A stretch of 64,000 bases of DNA. Source: Microbacterium sp. SLBN-154 (lineage in GTDB: Bacteria > Actinomycetota > Actinomycetes > Actinomycetales > Microbacteriaceae). The notes beneath the pieces are model-generated. The model was not told the DNA's origin and ran no database searches. It was given only the letters and a program-made list of their open reading frames with translations. The position numbers were made by a program, and so were the translations under genes. The DNA lies in assembly GCF_006715565.1 (NCBI RefSeq), contig NZ_VFNL01000001.1, positions 248,001-312,000 of the forward strand, in the 5' to 3' direction. How positions within the stretch are numbered: the stretch's first letter is position 1; each line of letters starts with the position of its first letter. Positions 39,195-47,039 of the stretch are shown piece by piece.

Positions 39195-39224
39195 TTGGCG
39201 CAAGCGCCGGGGATTGCGTATGCT
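39195..39224 (+). promoter_or_regulatory. Candidate promoter of the tRNA cluster
   Basis: TTGGCG (39195-39200) and TATGCT (39219-39224) are spaced 18 bases apart, 37 bases before tRNA-Glu. They resemble housekeeping -35 and -10 boxes. Confidence 0.45.
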
Positions 39225-39261
39225 TGGGCGTCGGCGAGTGAGCCTCCGGGTTCGTTCATCC

Positions 39262-39334
39262 GGCCCCATCGTTTAGCGGCCTAGGACGCCGCCCTTTCAC
39301 GGCGGTAGCACGGGTTCGAATCCCGTTGGGGTCA
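39262..39334 (+). tRNA. tRNA-Glu (anticodon TTC)
   Basis: A 73-base cloverleaf. The acceptor GGCCCCA pairs with TGGGGTC, the anticodon stem CCGCC/GGCGG holds loop CTTTCAC with anticodon TTC, and the T-arm is ACGGG-TTCGAAT-CCCGT. CCA is not encoded. Confidence 0.96.
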
Positions 39335-39361
39335 CTCCGTAAGGCACAATTGAATAAGCAT

Positions 39362-39435
39362 GGCCCTGTAGCGCAGTTGGTTAGCGTGCCGCCCTGTCAC
39401 GGCGGAGGTCGCGGGTTCAAGTCCCGTCAGGGTCG
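39362..39435 (+). tRNA. tRNA-Asp (anticodon GTC)
   Basis: A 74-base cloverleaf. The acceptor GGCCCTG pairs with CAGGGTC; loop CTGTCAC sits in a CCGCC/GGCGG stem, anticodon GTC; discriminator G as expected for Asp. It lies 27 bases after tRNA-Glu. Confidence 0.96.
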
Positions 39436-39515
39436 CTCCAAGCGGCGGGCCTTCTTTCGAGAGGGCCCTTCGTCTAGGACGTGGCATCGCGTCGTTCGCG
39501 ATACGGATGCCGCGC

Positions 39516-39588
39516 GGCTCTGTAGCTCAGTTGGTAGAGCGCACGACTGAAAATCGTGAGGTCACGGGATCGACGCCCGTCGGAGCCA
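39516..39588 (+). tRNA. tRNA-Phe (anticodon GAA)
   Basis: A 73-base cloverleaf. The acceptor GGCTCTG pairs with CGGAGCC (one G-T); loop CTGAAAA carries anticodon GAA. The T-loop reads ATCGACG rather than the usual TTCGANN, so the normal ribothymidine position 54 is A. Confidence 0.95.
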
Positions 39589-39594
39589 CTGGGA

Positions 39595-39627
39595 CCCTCG
39601 TGTGGCTTCTACGCACGGGGGTTTCTT
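39595..39627 (+). terminator. Rho-independent terminator after the tRNA cluster
   Basis: CCCTCGTG (39595-39602) pairs with CACGGGGG (39614-39621), one G-T, followed by TTTCTTC. It lies six bases after tRNA-Phe. Confidence 0.75.
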
Positions 39628-39777
39628 CATTCCCCCTCACGGGCCACCGCGGTCGCAGAATCGCACGGATGTCGCAGACGACCGCCGCTCCGCTGCGACT
39701 TCGACAGTTTTCTGCGACGCCGCGGCACGACATGACGCATAATCCTGGTAGCGCGTCCCTGACCCGAACGGTTCCCC

Positions 39778-40128
39778 ATGCCCTTCCGCAACGCCGCCAC
39801 CCTCCAGGCATGGTTGGAGGAGTTCCTCGCCTCCGGCGACCACGCCGGCTTCGCGGGCACGGTGCGCGTGATCCCGCAGGACGGGGCCGACGGAGCAGAC
39901 ACCGGGCTCGTCGGGGTGAAGTTCGAGCGACTTTCCACGACGACCGCGATCCGACCCGAGCAACCCGGCTCGGCGCGCTGGCTGGTGAGCTTCGAACCGC
40001 GCGACACTCCTGTGTCGATGCCCCCCGAACAGGTGAGCGCCCTCGCCGAGGATCTCACCTACGTCGCGCGACTCTGCCGATTCCTCGAGCAGAAGTCAGC
40101 GCAATACCTCGAGGGCGACCAGCCCTAA
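39778..40128 (+). CDS. Hypothetical small soluble protein
   Basis: A 116-residue protein without signal peptide or membrane span. It opens MPFRNAATLQAWLEEFLASG and ends in helical RLCRFLEQKSAQYLEGD; the middle is beta-rich (FAGTVRVIPQDG, RWLVSFEPRD). I do not recognise a family. Codon use is typical of the window, so it looks like a real gene. It is convergent with the MarR gene. Confidence 0.7.
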   Translation: MPFRNAATLQAWLEEFLASGDHAGFAGTVRVIPQDGADGADTGLVGVKFERLSTTTAIRPEQPGSARWLVSFEPRDTPVSMPPEQVSALAEDLTYVARLCRFLEQKSAQYLEGDQP

Positions 40129-40144
40129 CCTGACGGCCGCGGTC

Positions 40145-40588
40145 TCAGCGTGAGGTGACCGCGGCGGTGAGGTCTTCGAGGAGCGTCGACAGCTCCTCGA
40201 CATGCGCCACGTCGCGAAGCGCCACCGCCTCGTCGAAGTCGTCGTCGAAGCGGCAGAGCGACGACCACGGGGCATCCGAGAGATCGATGGCGGGATTGAT
40301 CCGGATGACGCGGCGATCGTCCGGGTCGTAGTCGCGGGTCGCGACGCCGCGCTCGACCAGTCGGTCGATGAGGGCCGTGGCCCCCGCAGCGGTGATGCCG
40401 AGGTATGCCGCGATGTCGGCTGCGCGAACGCCCGGGCGCTCGCAGATGAACATCAGTGCGCGCGCATCGCCGTCGCCCATGTTGAGATCGCGACGGGCCT
40501 GCGAGAAAGCGGCGGAGCGCGCGTCGGCATACCCGGAAAGGGCCCGGCGCAGAGCGGATGGCTGTCGTGCGATCGTCATCGCCTCCAT
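40145..40588 (-). CDS. MarR-family transcriptional regulator
   Basis: About 147 residues with a winged helix: ARRDLNMGDGDARALMFICE, GVRAADIAAYLGITAAGATA as recognition helix, LVERGVATRDYDPDDRRVIR as the wing with the conserved DxRR. It is divergent from the DUF7882 gene and has a near-perfect palindrome upstream, so it likely controls both. The start is uncertain between three nearby codons (40600 GTG, 40588 ATG, 40579 ATG). Confidence 0.88.
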   Translation of the reverse strand: MEAMTIARQPSALRRALSGYADARSAAFSQARRDLNMGDGDARALMFICERPGVRAADIAAYLGITAAGATALIDRLVERGVATRDYDPDDRRVIRINPAIDLSDAPWSSLCRFDDDFDEAVALRDVAHVEELSTLLEDLTAAVTSR

Positions 40589-40633
40589 CCTGTTACCCAC
40601 ACTCGTGCGGTGTGGCTCACACCCTGAGTATTA

Positions 40634-40655
40634 CACTGATTTAACTAAATCGGTG
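40634..40655. promoter_or_regulatory. MarR-type operator palindrome
   Basis: CACTGATTTA and TAAATCGGTG form ten-base arms with one mismatch around a two-base centre; the inner GATTTA-AC-TAAATC is perfect. It lies between the divergent MarR and DUF7882 genes in AT-rich DNA. Confidence 0.65.
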
Positions 40656-40751
40656 AATCATTGTGTTAGCGTTGCCCTGTTGCCACTGGCTCGCTCCCGG
40701 TGTCGATACCTCGATCCCAAACGCTGGGTGGGCCTGGCGAAGGAGTGGACC

Positions 40752-41105
40752 ATGGGTTACTTGTATTACGGCAGCGACACACAGGCCATCTCGATGCCTG
40801 ACCGCATGCTCGCGCACGTGAAGGTGCTGGCGGCGACGAAGCTCCGACGGAACGAATCCTTCACGATCACGTGGCGCCATACCGACGACGAAGCTCCGGG
40901 GCGTACGACGCTCTGGCTGCATCCGGCGATCCCGCTGCGCTTCACCTTCAGCACGGTCGACGCCGAGAAGATCGACGGGCCTCTCCTGCAGCGGCTCGCA
41001 GCCGAAGCCAGTTCTTCCGGCGGCCTCAATCTCGACGCACGCATGTTCGCCACGAGCCCCGAGCCCGAGCCGCAGCCCGCGCTGACCCTCGCCGCCGCCG
41101 TCTGA
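40752..41105 (+). CDS. DUF7882-type small protein
   Basis: A 117-residue protein opening MGYLYYGSDTQAISMPDRML, AHVKVLAATKLRRNESFTIT and WLHPAIPLRFTF, the pattern of a small protein common in Microbacteriaceae and often mislabelled as ATP-dependent DNA ligase. There is no ligase active-site Lys motif. Function unknown. AAGGAG precedes the ATG. It probably responds to the divergent MarR regulator. Confidence 0.8.
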   Translation: MGYLYYGSDTQAISMPDRMLAHVKVLAATKLRRNESFTITWRHTDDEAPGRTTLWLHPAIPLRFTFSTVDAEKIDGPLLQRLAAEASSSGGLNLDARMFATSPEPEPQPALTLAAAV

Positions 41106-41168
41106 CAGGTCGTCACGCGGTTCTCATCCGCCGCCCCGACCCCTTCCACGCCGCCGTAGGCTGACGGC

Positions 41169-42011
41169 ATGGAGGACGGTCCGCGACGGGGCGCCGCGCC
41201 GCTCGACGCCGGCGAGGCGGAGGAACTCCGCTCACTCCGCCGGCGCGCCTTCAGCCCCGACGCCGACATCCATCTCGACGCGGCAGCGTCAGCACGCCTC
41301 GACGAACTCGAGGCACGTGCCCTGCCGAGCCCCCCTCCTCCCCCGCCCGCACCGCCGCCGGCGTCGCCGGCCGGCCCGGGCGCCGCGGCGCGGCATCCCT
41401 CCGCAACGGGCGCGGCCACCGACATCCTGCTGATTCCCGCCGATGAGGATGACGCCGATCCGGCCGCCACCGCGGGAGACGACGTCGAGCCGCGGCGCGT
41501 GCGGCGACCCCGGCCGGCCGCGACCTGGGCGGCCTCGCTCGTGGGCGCCCTCGTCATCGGGGCGGGCATCACGGCGGGGGTGATGGGCGCCGCCGCCGAC
41601 AGCGGCGGCATCCGCCAGGTCGCGACCCTGAACGTCGACGAGGAGTTCCAGGCGCCGATGTTCATGGATCCTGAAGCCTCCTCGGTCCGAGGCTTCGAGG
41701 ACTTCTACGGCATGGTCGTCATGGCAAGCGACCAGAAGTGGCTCGGGCCGGGATCGGACCAGTGTCTCGTCATCACTGCGGGCGGCGACATCAGCTACCA
41801 GTCGCAGGCGTTCCAGGGACGGCTGTTCGTCGGGTGCGGCGCGGGCGAGTTCCCCGCCTCGGCGCAATTCACCGTGTCGCCGGGTCTTCCCCGCGACCTC
41901 ATCGCGGCGTTCCCGGTCGGCACCCCGCTCCAATTCGTGCTCGACGGGTCGCGGGTCGGGGTGTTCGTCGGGCAGGAGACGACCGTCGAAGCGAGCGGAG
42001 CCGGCCGATGA
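41169..42011 (+). CDS. Single-pass membrane protein, tandem paralogue 1
   Basis: A 280-residue protein. A charged cytoplasmic N-terminus (EAEELRSLRRRAFSPDADIH, LDELEARAL) precedes a Pro/Ala-rich linker, one membrane span (WAASLVGALVIGAGITAGVM) and an extracellular domain with ASSVRGFEDFYGMVVMASDQ, DQCLVI and RLFVGCGAGEFPASAQF. The two cysteines may pair. The next gene encodes the same architecture. Family and function unknown. Its stop overlaps the next start as ATGA. Confidence 0.82.
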   Translation: MEDGPRRGAAPLDAGEAEELRSLRRRAFSPDADIHLDAAASARLDELEARALPSPPPPPPAPPPASPAGPGAAARHPSATGAATDILLIPADEDDADPAATAGDDVEPRRVRRPRPAATWAASLVGALVIGAGITAGVMGAAADSGGIRQVATLNVDEEFQAPMFMDPEASSVRGFEDFYGMVVMASDQKWLGPGSDQCLVITAGGDISYQSQAFQGRLFVGCGAGEFPASAQFTVSPGLPRDLIAAFPVGTPLQFVLDGSRVGVFVGQETTVEASGAGR

Positions 42012-42877
42012 CCCTCGACGCCACCCGCGAAGAGCTCCGACGCCTCCGAGAACGCGCGTGGGGTCCCGACGCCGATCTCGCCCACGATCCGGCCGCCGTC
42101 GAACGACTGCGTGCGCTCGAGTCCGCCCTCCGGAGGAACAACGAGCGGACGGATGACGCGGGCCCGCCGACGCACGGATCCGCACCGCCCGCGGCCGAGG
42201 CCGCCCCGGCGCCCGCCGCCCCCGCCCCCGTACCCGCCGCACCCGGCGCACCCGGAGCGCCCGGCGCACCCGGAGCGCCCGAGGCGAGCGGGGCGCCCGA
42301 GCGGCCCGGCACGTCCGGCTCGACGTCCGAGAACCGGCCCTCGACCGATGCCGACGAGCCCGCGGCATCCCCCCTCCCCCCGGCCGACGAGCGACCGCCG
42401 CTTCGCGCCTGGTTCCCCCGGCGACGCGCGCCCTGGGCCGCCTCGCTCATCGCGGCGGCGGCGATCGGCGCCGTCATCGTCGTCGCCGGCGCGACCACCG
42501 TCGAGCGCACCGGCGGCGGTCAGCAGGTCGGCACCCTCGCCCGAGACCCCGGCTTCACTCCGCCGGACTTCCTCGGCATTCCGGCGGACTCGCTGCGGGG
42601 CTTCGACGAGTTCTACGGCCTCACCGTGTTCAGCAGCAACGAGGAGTGGATCGGCGGCGGCACCGACGAATGCCTCCTGGTGGTCGGCGACGGCGGCGGC
42701 GAGGCGCAGCGGCAGGTCTTCCTCGGCTGCGGCGTGGGCGCCTTCGCCGCATCGGTGTCGTTCCGGGTGCAGCCGAGGATGCCCGCCGCCCTTCTCGAGC
42801 GCTTCCCGGAAGGAACGCCGCTGAAGTTCGTGCGTCAGGGCTCCGACGTGCGGGTGCTCGCGGGCGACGCGCCCTGA
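42008..42877 (+). CDS. Single-pass membrane protein, tandem paralogue 2
   Basis: A 289-residue protein similar to the upstream gene throughout: EELRRLRERAWGPDADLAHD, a Pro/Ala/Gly linker with GAPGAP repeats, the span WAASLIAAAAIGAVIVVAGA, and extracellular DSLRGFDEFYGLTVFSSNEE, DECLLVV, QVFLGCGVGAFAASVSF, FPEGTPLKFV. It looks like a gene duplication with a diverging linker. Its last 43 bases overlap the end of the convergent ABC permease gene. Confidence 0.82.
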   Translation: MTLDATREELRRLRERAWGPDADLAHDPAAVERLRALESALRRNNERTDDAGPPTHGSAPPAAEAAPAPAAPAPVPAAPGAPGAPGAPGAPEASGAPERPGTSGSTSENRPSTDADEPAASPLPPADERPPLRAWFPRRRAPWAASLIAAAAIGAVIVVAGATTVERTGGGQQVGTLARDPGFTPPDFLGIPADSLRGFDEFYGLTVFSSNEEWIGGGTDECLLVVGDGGGEAQRQVFLGCGVGAFAASVSFRVQPRMPAALLERFPEGTPLKFVRQGSDVRVLAGDAP

Positions 42878-43752
42878 CCACCGAGCGGGCGGACCTCTCC
42901 GCTCGTTCGGCGCGCCCCCAGGCGGCGGCCGATGATGCCCTGCCGCGGGGCGAAGAGGTAGGCGAGCGTGAAGAACGCCCCCTGCACGAGGACGACGAGC
43001 CCCCCGGATGCCGCGTCGAACCAGTAGCTCAGGTAGATGCCGATGACCGACGCGGCCGCCGAGACGACCGGGGCGATCACGAGCATGCGACCGAACCGGT
43101 CGGTGAGGAGGTAGGCCGTCGCGCCGGGGATGATGAGCATCGCCACGACGAGGATCACGCCCACCACCTGCAGTGCGACGACCGCGGTGAGCGCGAGCAC
43201 CCCGAGAAGGAGGGCGCCGAGAACCCGCGGCGACAGTCCGATCGCGAAGGCGTGCGTCGGGTCGAAGGCGTAGAGCGTCAGGTCGCGGCGCTTGACGATG
43301 AGCACCGCGAACGCGACGACGGCGAGGATCAGGATCTGCACGAACTCGGCATCGGAGATCCCGAGGATGTTGCCGAAGATGATGTGGCTGAGATCGGTCT
43401 GGCTGGGTGTGACCGAGATCAGCACGAGCCCCAGGGCGAAGAGGGTGGTGAAGACGATGCCGATCGCGGCATCCTCTTTGACACGACTGGTGCCGCGGAT
43501 GAGTCCGATGAGCGCGACGGCGAGGAGGCCGAATACCAGCGCCCCGAGGGCGAAGGGCGCCCCCACGACGTAGGCGAGCACCACACCCGGCAGCACCGCG
43601 TGCGAGACCGCGTCGCCCATGAGCGACCAGCCCACGAGCACCAGCCAGCACGACAGCAGCGCGCACACGATCGCAGCGACGACGGTGGTGGCCAGCGCGC
43701 GCACCATGAAGTCGTACTGCAGGGGCTCGAGGAGGATGTCGATCGGGGTCAC
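42835..43752 (-). CDS. Manganese/zinc-type ABC transporter permease
   Basis: A 305-residue ABC-3 family permease with about eight to nine membrane helices. Family motifs GWSLMGDAVSHAVLPGVVLA and SHIIFGNILGISDAEF are present. It forms the membrane channel of the importer with the ATPase and binding protein encoded upstream. The GTG start overlaps the ATPase stop as GTGA. The charged C-terminal tail runs into the convergent membrane-protein gene. Confidence 0.92.
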   Translation of the reverse strand: MTPIDILLEPLQYDFMVRALATTVVAAIVCALLSCWLVLVGWSLMGDAVSHAVLPGVVLAYVVGAPFALGALVFGLLAVALIGLIRGTSRVKEDAAIGIVFTTLFALGLVLISVTPSQTDLSHIIFGNILGISDAEFVQILILAVVAFAVLIVKRRDLTLYAFDPTHAFAIGLSPRVLGALLLGVLALTAVVALQVVGVILVVAMLIIPGATAYLLTDRFGRMLVIAPVVSAAASVIGIYLSYWFDAASGGLVVLVQGAFFTLAYLFAPRQGIIGRRLGARRTSGEVRPLGGQGASPASTRTSEP

Positions 43753-44510
43753 GGGGTGTCCTCCTCCGCGCGGGGCCACCGCTGTGCGGGCTGCTCCTCG
43801 AGCCCGAAAGCACGCGCCAGGGTCGCGGGTTCGAGGGCCTGCGCGACCGGCCCGTGGAAGAGCACGCGATTCATCAGCAGCACGGCCTCGTCAGCGAGAT
43901 CGGGAAGCGCGTGCAGGTCGTGGGTGGAGACCAGGACGGTCCGGCCCGCCCCCGCGAGGTCGCGGAGGAGACCGACGATGGTCGCCTCCGAGCGCTTGTC
44001 GACGCCGGCGAAGGGTTCGTCCAGAAGCAGGATGCCGGCATCCTGCGCGATCGCCCGAGCGACGAACGCGCGCTTTCGCTGACCGCCCGAGAGGCGACCG
44101 ATCTGCCGGTCGGCGAGCCCGTCGAGCTCGACGCGCGCGAGCGCCTCGTCGACCGCGCGGCGGTCGGCGGCGCCCGGGCGGCGCATCGGGCCGAGTCGGC
44201 CGTAACGGCCCATCATGACCACGTCGCGCACCGAGACCGGGAAGGTCCAGTCGACCGCCTCCGACTGCGGGACGTAGCCGACGAGCCCGCGACGGCGGGC
44301 CGGCGCCGGGTCGGCGCCGTCGATGCGCACCGTGCCGCGGTCGGGCCGCAGGCGCCCCACGATCACAGCGAACAGGGTCGACTTCCCCGACCCGTTCATC
44401 CCGATGAGGCCGGTGACGCGGCCGGCGGCGACCTCGAGCGAGACGTCGCGGAGCGCGACGACGTCGCCGTAGCGGACGGTGACATCCGAGACCTCGATGG
44501 GGTGCGTCAT
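43749..44510 (-). CDS. Manganese/zinc-type ABC transporter ATPase
   Basis: A 253-residue ABC ATPase. Walker A GMNGSGKSTLFAV, Q-loop YVPQSEAVDWTFP, signature LSGGQRKRAFVARA, Walker B GILLLDEPFAGVD, switch His in VLVSTHDLH. The DWTFP Q-loop region is typical of the Mn/Zn (MntA/ZnuC-like) group. The start overlaps the binding-protein stop as ATGA. Confidence 0.94.
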   Translation of the reverse strand: MTHPIEVSDVTVRYGDVVALRDVSLEVAAGRVTGLIGMNGSGKSTLFAVIVGRLRPDRGTVRIDGADPAPARRRGLVGYVPQSEAVDWTFPVSVRDVVMMGRYGRLGPMRRPGAADRRAVDEALARVELDGLADRQIGRLSGGQRKRAFVARAIAQDAGILLLDEPFAGVDKRSEATIVGLLRDLAGAGRTVLVSTHDLHALPDLADEAVLLMNRVLFHGPVAQALEPATLARAFGLEEQPAQRWPRAEEDTP

Positions 44511-45442
44511 CCGCTCTCCCCTCGAAGCCCCGCGGCGACCAGCTCGGCGTCGTGGCGGAGGAGATCGAGGTAGGTCGGCACGGGGCCGTCGGGTTCGGAG
44601 AGGGAGTCGACGTAGAGGGTGCCGCCGAAGGCGGCGTCCGTCGCCTCGACGACCTGCTGCATCGGACGATCCGACACCGTGGACTCGCAGAAGACCGCGG
44701 GGATGCCGTCGGCCCGGACCCTCTCGATGACCGCGGCGATCCGCTGCGGGGTCGACTGCTGCTCGGCGTTGACCGGCCAGATGTAGGCCTCCTCGAGCCC
44801 GGCGTCGCGCGCGAGGTACGAGAACGCCCCCTCGCAGGTGACCAGCACGCGCTCCGCCTCGGGGACGGCGTCGATCTCGGCCACGAGCTCGTCGTAGACC
44901 TCCTGCAGCTCGGCCTTGTACGCCTCGCCGTTCGCGGCAAAGTCGGCGGCGTTGTCGGGATCGAGTTCACCGAAGGCGGCGACCATGTTGTCGACGTAGA
45001 CGGCCGCGTTCAGCGGACTCATCCACGCATGCGGGTTCGGCAGGCCCGCGTACGCGTCACCCGAGATGTCGATGGGCTCCACACCGTCGGAGACGACGAC
45101 GTGGGGCACGTCCACCGACTCGACGAACTGAGCGAACCACGCCTCCAAGCCCAGCCCGTTGTCGAGGACCAGGTCGGCATCCGCCGCACGGCGGACGTCA
45201 CCGGGGGTCGGCTCGTACCCGTGGATCTCGGCCCCGACCTTGGTGAGCGACTCGACGCGGAGGTGGTCTCCGGCGACGTTCTGCGCGATGTCGGCGAGCA
45301 CGGTGAACGTCGTGAGCACGACGGGGCGATCGTCGTCGGCGGGGCTGCCCGCTCCGCCGGAGGCGCACCCCGCGAGCGCGACGGCGAGCGCCAGCATCCC
45401 CGTGAGGAGCGCACCGGTGAGCGCCGCACGATTTTTCGGCAT
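44507..45442 (-). CDS. Manganese/zinc-type substrate-binding lipoprotein
   Basis: A 311-residue cluster A-I solute-binding protein anchored by lipobox ALAGC. Metal-ligand regions include AEIHGYEPTPGDVRRA, NPHAWMSPLNAAVYVDN (His), TCEGAFSYLARDAGL (Glu) and FCESTVSDRPMQQV. SPLNA is also typical of manganese-specific members, so Mn is favoured; Zn is possible. The ATG lies inside a palindromic operator and about eight bases after a TATATT box, so the mRNA is probably leaderless. Confidence 0.92.
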   Translation of the reverse strand: MPKNRAALTGALLTGMLALAVALAGCASGGAGSPADDDRPVVLTTFTVLADIAQNVAGDHLRVESLTKVGAEIHGYEPTPGDVRRAADADLVLDNGLGLEAWFAQFVESVDVPHVVVSDGVEPIDISGDAYAGLPNPHAWMSPLNAAVYVDNMVAAFGELDPDNAADFAANGEAYKAELQEVYDELVAEIDAVPEAERVLVTCEGAFSYLARDAGLEEAYIWPVNAEQQSTPQRIAAVIERVRADGIPAVFCESTVSDRPMQQVVEATDAAFGGTLYVDSLSEPDGPVPTYLDLLRHDAELVAAGLRGESG

Positions 45443-45455
45443 ACCGAAAAATATA
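45431..45455 (-). promoter_or_regulatory. Operator palindrome over the start codon, with TATATT -10 box
   Basis: ATTTTTCGG (45431-45439) and CCGAAAAAT (45444-45452) are perfect nine-base arms around CATA, which contains the ATG of the metal-binding lipoprotein. On the minus strand TATATT (45455-45450) ends seven bases before the ATG. It resembles a DtxR/MntR-type site; metal-dependent repression is inferred. Confidence 0.65.
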
Positions 45456-45573
45456 GCGGGACGGGCACGTGCGCGACATCACGATCGGGATGCGGCGGCC
45501 CCGCGCTGCCGGCCGTGACGCGCCCGAAGGACTACGATGCCCTCGGCGCGGGGGCGCGGCGAAGGGGGATGTG

Positions 45574-46740
45574 ATGTCGCAGGTGGGTCGATCCGGAAGG
45601 CGACGGGCCAGCGCCCGCGTGCGGCGCCGGAGGCGTCTGGTCGCGACGATCGCGGCCACGGTGCTCGTGGTCATCCTGGTCGCGACCGTCACGATCGCGG
45701 CACTCACGCGCGGTGCGCCGGCGCCCGCGGCCGACAGCGACACCTCGACGACGCCCGGGCCTTCGGCCGAGCCGACACCCGAACCCACCCCGCTGACGGC
45801 GGCCGAGACGCTCCTCGCGGGCACCGACGACCCCAACGCGTGCGCCGTGAGCTTCGCCGGCGACGGCATCGACCAGGCGCCGATCCTGCAGACGCAGGGG
45901 ACGCTCTACGCGGGCCTACCCATCCCCGGGCGCGACGGCGCGGTCTTCGCCGGCTGGTACGCCACCCCGGAGGACGCCGCGGCCTTCACCGTGCCCGCAC
46001 GGGTGAACGGGTCGGAGATGGTCGTCTGCACCGACCGGCAGGTGACGCTGCACGGGGCGTGGAAGACCCCCGAGGAGAACGCCGCCGAAGACGCGCGCAT
46101 CCCCATCCTCATGTACCACCAGTTCACGACGAACCCCAAGGGCGAGAGCGGGTGGCTGCGCGGCAATTACGCCTACATCGGCGACTTCGACGCACACATG
46201 AACCACATCGCCACCGGAGGGTTCTACCTTCCGACGTGGGACGAGCTGAGCGCCTTCATCGACGGGCGGCTGTGGCTGCCGAACCGGTCGGTGATCGTCA
46301 CCGACGATGACGCCGATCAGACCTGGTTCGACCTCGCCGTGCCGGTGGTGGACAAGTACCAGGTGCTCTCGACGTCGTTCATGATCACCGCCGACCGGCA
46401 GGACCCGGCACCCTCCCCCTACGTGCTGCGCCGCTCACACACGCACGACATGCATCAGGCCGGGGCGAACGGCGACGGGCGGATCACGAATTACGCGGTC
46501 CCTGAGATCATCGCCGACATGGAGGCATCCGCTCAGGTTCTGGGGGTGAAGGAGGTCATGGCGTACCCCTTCGGGCATTACAACGAGACCGCGAAAGAGG
46601 GCCTGCGCCAGGCCGGCTTCGAGATGGCGCGCACCATCGAGCCTGGCTATGTCACGATCGGCACCGACAAGCTCGCCCTCCCCACCATCCGCATCAATTA
46701 CGGGATGGGGCTGGACGCACTGGTGAACCTCATCGGCTGA
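45574..46740 (+). CDS. Membrane-anchored polysaccharide deacetylase with Listeria-Bacteroides repeat-like segment
   Basis: A 388-residue protein. A very basic N-terminus is followed by the span LVATIAATVLVVILVATVTI and a Pro/Thr linker. A repeat-like module follows (GAVFAGWYATPEDAAAF, VTLHGAWKTPEE), as in Listeria-Bacteroides (Flg_new) repeats, then a NodB-type domain: IPILMYHQFT, SVIVTDDDADQTW in place of TFDDG, RRSHTHDMHQ for the metal-binding His pair, and MAYPFGHYNE. It probably acts on cell-wall or surface glycans; substrate unknown. AAGGGGGA supports this ATG. Confidence 0.87.
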   Translation: MSQVGRSGRRRASARVRRRRRLVATIAATVLVVILVATVTIAALTRGAPAPAADSDTSTTPGPSAEPTPEPTPLTAAETLLAGTDDPNACAVSFAGDGIDQAPILQTQGTLYAGLPIPGRDGAVFAGWYATPEDAAAFTVPARVNGSEMVVCTDRQVTLHGAWKTPEENAAEDARIPILMYHQFTTNPKGESGWLRGNYAYIGDFDAHMNHIATGGFYLPTWDELSAFIDGRLWLPNRSVIVTDDDADQTWFDLAVPVVDKYQVLSTSFMITADRQDPAPSPYVLRRSHTHDMHQAGANGDGRITNYAVPEIIADMEASAQVLGVKEVMAYPFGHYNETAKEGLRQAGFEMARTIEPGYVTIGTDKLALPTIRINYGMGLDALVNLIG

Positions 46741-46812
46741 GGCGCGCGGGGTTTGACGCGCAGCGGGCGGCGCTTCGCGCTGCGGGCTCTTTCTGCGCTC
46801 ATGCGGTCTTCT

Positions 46813-47005
46813 GCGCTCCCGCGGATTGCAGCGCTCCCGCGGGGTTCTGCGCTCCCGCGGATCGCTGAGCGCGGGCGATCCGCGGGAGCGTGGATCACCG
46901 CGCGAGCGTCTCGCGCGGAGGGCAACGAGGCGGACACGACAGCGCGGGCGACGCGCGAGCGTGTCACGCCGGGGGCCGACAGCGCGAACGCGACAGCGCG
47001 GGCGA
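46813..47005. repeat. Palindromic repeat patch between convergent genes
   Basis: The 299-base gap between the deacetylase and glycosyltransferase stops holds no gene. It contains GCGCTCCCGCGG three times (46813, 46831, 46849), a perfect 16-bp inverted repeat (46850-46865 with 46875-46890), a perfect nine-base hairpin CCGCGCGAG/CTCGCGCGG (46898-46918), and GACAGCGCGGGCGA twice (46938, 46992). Bidirectional termination is possible; no T-runs. Confidence 0.7.
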
Positions 47006-47039
47006 TCCGCGAGGTGCGGGGCGGCGCGGAGGGGATGCG

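Noticed and set aside
39010..39250. Cyclic-di-AMP (ydaO) riboswitch before the M23 gene
   Set aside because: The gene class fits, but I could not find the conserved pseudoknot elements by eye; only a simple hairpin is supported.
40752..41105. ATP-dependent DNA ligase
   Set aside because: This common label for the family is unsupported: the protein has 117 residues and no nucleotidyltransferase active-site motif.
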